The notes beneath the pieces are model-generated. The model was not told the DNA's origin, searched no databases, and was given only the letters and a program-made list of their open reading frames with translations. This document shows, one piece after another, positions 4,951 through 5,811 of a stretch of DNA of 5,811 nt. Position 1 is the first letter of the stretch, and every line of letters starts with the position of its first letter. The translations under genes and the position numbers were made by a program. The stretch is from Oscillospiraceae bacterium (GTDB lineage Bacteria; Bacillota; Clostridia; Oscillospirales; Ruminococcaceae). Location of the stretch: contig JAFQND010000036.1 of assembly GCA_017396055.1 (NCBI GenBank), positions 1 to 5,811 of the forward strand, written 5' to 3'.

Positions 4951-5508
4951 ATGAATAACAAAAAACTGCTCGTGGTCCTTGTGGCTGTGCTTGCCGCCAT
5001 CATCGCCGTCGCCGCCGTTTTATACGGTAAACTGGGCGGCAGAATGACCCCGGATAATCTTGCGGAGAATTCCTCCTCTGGAACAGAAGAACAGGTACAG
5101 GTCCCCGATGTGACCCTTTACAATGCCGACGGCACCACGGTACAGCTGTCCGAATTCTTCGGCAAACCCATCGTTCTCAACTTCTGGGCCAGCTGGTGCG
5201 GCCCCTGTCAGAGCGAGATGCCCGACTTTGATGAGATCTGTGCCGAACTGGACGGCGAAGTACAGTTCATCATGCTCAATTCCACCGACGGTGAACGGGA
5301 GACTGTCGAAACGGCCTCTGCCTTTATCGATGAAAAAGGCTACTCCTTCCCCGTTTACTATGACAAAGCACTCGCCGCCTCCATAGCCTACGGCGCCTCT
5401 TCCCTCCCCACCACCTATTTTATCGATGCCAACGGCTGTGCCGTTGCCTATGCTCCCGGCGCCATCAGCGCCGACCAGCTGCGTCAGGGTATCGATATGA
5501 TCCGCTGA
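4951..5508 (+). CDS. Membrane-anchored TlpA/ResA-like thioredoxin-fold protein
   Basis: The 185-residue protein begins with MNNKK and one hydrophobic segment (6-25) with no lipobox cysteine, so it should be held by an uncleaved signal anchor with the rest outside. A Ser/Glu-rich linker (about 35-50) leads to a thioredoxin domain: VPDVTLYNADG (51-61), LSEFFGKPIVLNFWASWC (66-83), the active site WCGPC (82-86; Cys83 and Cys86), FIMLNSTDGE (106-115) and the cis-proline loop SLPTTYFID (151-159, Pro153). This layout is that of TlpA, ResA and related extracytoplasmic thiol reductases of the AhpC/TSA-Redoxin type. AAGGAG overlapping the ccdA stop is its ribosome site. With CcdA as electron source it should reduce disulfides in exported proteins. 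The CGPC motif is the thioredoxin/TlpA form rather than the CEPC of Bacillus ResA, so a cytochrome c role is not implied. It is the last gene before a terminator. Confidence 0.93.
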   Translation: MNNKKLLVVLVAVLAAIIAVAAVLYGKLGGRMTPDNLAENSSSGTEEQVQVPDVTLYNADGTTVQLSEFFGKPIVLNFWASWCGPCQSEMPDFDEICAELDGEVQFIMLNSTDGERETVETASAFIDEKGYSFPVYYDKALAASIAYGASSLPTTYFIDANGCAVAYAPGAISADQLRQGIDMIR

Positions 5509-5521
5509 AACAAAAGCATAT

Positions 5522-5558
5522 AAAAAAGCCTCCCTTTTTTCCAGGGGAGGCTTTTTGG
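5522..5558. terminator. Bidirectional rho-independent terminator after the tlpA-like gene
   Basis: A perfect 12-bp stem pairs AAAAAGCCTCCC (5523-5534) with GGGAGGCTTTTT (5545-5556) around a 10-base loop. The T run ends plus-strand transcripts from the ccdA operon. On the minus strand the A run becomes a U tract just after the stop of the permease gene at 5560, so the hairpin serves both converging transcripts. Confidence 0.92.
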
Positions 5559-5559
5559 T

Positions 5560-5811
5560 TTATTCAGAGCGCAGCGCCACAACAGGATCTTTCTTCGCGG
5601 CACTTCTCGACGGGATGATGCCGGCAAATACCGTCAGAAGCATGCTGATGGCCACCAGGATCAGCGCCACCGGCACCGGCAGATAGGCTTCCAGATTCTC
5701 GATCTTGGTCAGATGCTGGATGATCGCGTTGATCGGGAAGCAGGCAAGCCAGGTGAACGTGACGCCGATCAGACCGGACACAAAACCGATGATAACCGTT
5801 TCGGCGTTGAA
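5560..5811 (-). CDS. MacB/FtsX-type ABC transporter permease, C-terminal end (5' part outside window)
   Basis: On the minus strand the frame enters at base 5811 and runs 83 codons to TAA 5562-5560. It starts FNAETVIIGFVSGLIG, continues through a hydrophobic helix (5-30), a short extracellular-type stretch around ENLEAYLP (about 38-45), a second helix (46-67), and ends GIIPSRSAAKKDPVVALRSE. The closing P-S-R-x-A-A-K-x-D-P-V-x-A-L-R is the hallmark C-terminus of FtsX-domain permeases of the MacB/LolC/BceB type. Such proteins pair with an ATPase to move peptides, antibiotics or lipoproteins, or to pass force across the membrane. The partner ATPase would be expected upstream of the gene, outside the window. 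GTG and ATG codons inside this stretch are not the true start. Function beyond family cannot be told. Confidence 0.92.
   Translation of the reverse strand, partial: FNAETVIIGFVSGLIGVTFTWLACFPINAIIQHLTKIENLEAYLPVPVALILVAISMLLTVFAGIIPSRSAAKKDPVVALRSE

Overview
The window looks like a chromosomal segment from an anaerobic Firmicute of the Clostridia, probably close to the Oscillospiraceae/Ruminococcaceae. This is inferred from moderately high GC, strong AGGAGG-type ribosome sites, hairpin-plus-T-tract terminators, short operons and the protein families present. No rRNA, tRNA, CRISPR array or transposase gene was seen.

Layout. (1) Bases 1-1415 (+): the 3' end of a ThuA-like gene, then a Gfo/Idh/MocA oxidoreductase 21 bases later. 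The pairing resembles thuAB of rhizobia and suggests sugar or sugar-derivative oxidation. It ends at a strong terminator (1428-1460). (2) Bases 1494-3393 (-): a rearranged accessory block. From a good sigma-A-type promoter (TTGACA, 17 nt, TAAACT) transcription would cross an 18-codon ORF whose first 12 codons repeat the start of the downstream phosphodiesterase. It would then cross two perfect hairpins, the intact phosphodiesterase/alkaline phosphatase-superfamily gene, a GNAT acetyltransferase gene overlapping it by ATGA but interrupted by an in-frame TAA, a 19-codon remnant matching the C-terminus of the same phosphodiesterase, and finally a small lipoprotein gene. (3) Bases 3406-5556 (+): a divergent operon with its own extended -10 promoter. 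It encodes a TIM-barrel sugar isomerase/epimerase-like protein, a CcdA-type thiol-disulfide transporter and a membrane-anchored TlpA/ResA-like thioredoxin, closed by a terminator. (4) Bases 5560-5811 (-): the C-terminal end of a MacB/FtsX-type ABC transporter permease converging on that terminator.

Function. The CcdA and TlpA-like proteins form an obvious pair: CcdA passes electrons from the cytoplasmic thioredoxin pool across the membrane and the TlpA-like protein uses them outside. Two separate sugar-metabolism genes (oxidoreductase and isomerase) lie on either side of the block, but nothing shows they share a pathway.

Most notable: the intact phosphodiesterase and the broken GNAT gene are bracketed by the first 12 codons and the last 19 codons of a second, synonymously diverged phosphodiesterase. 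This reads as a gene displaced or split by a related cassette, with a palindromic element at the upstream junction. I found no convincing wholly new system; this rearranged locus is the best candidate for follow-up.
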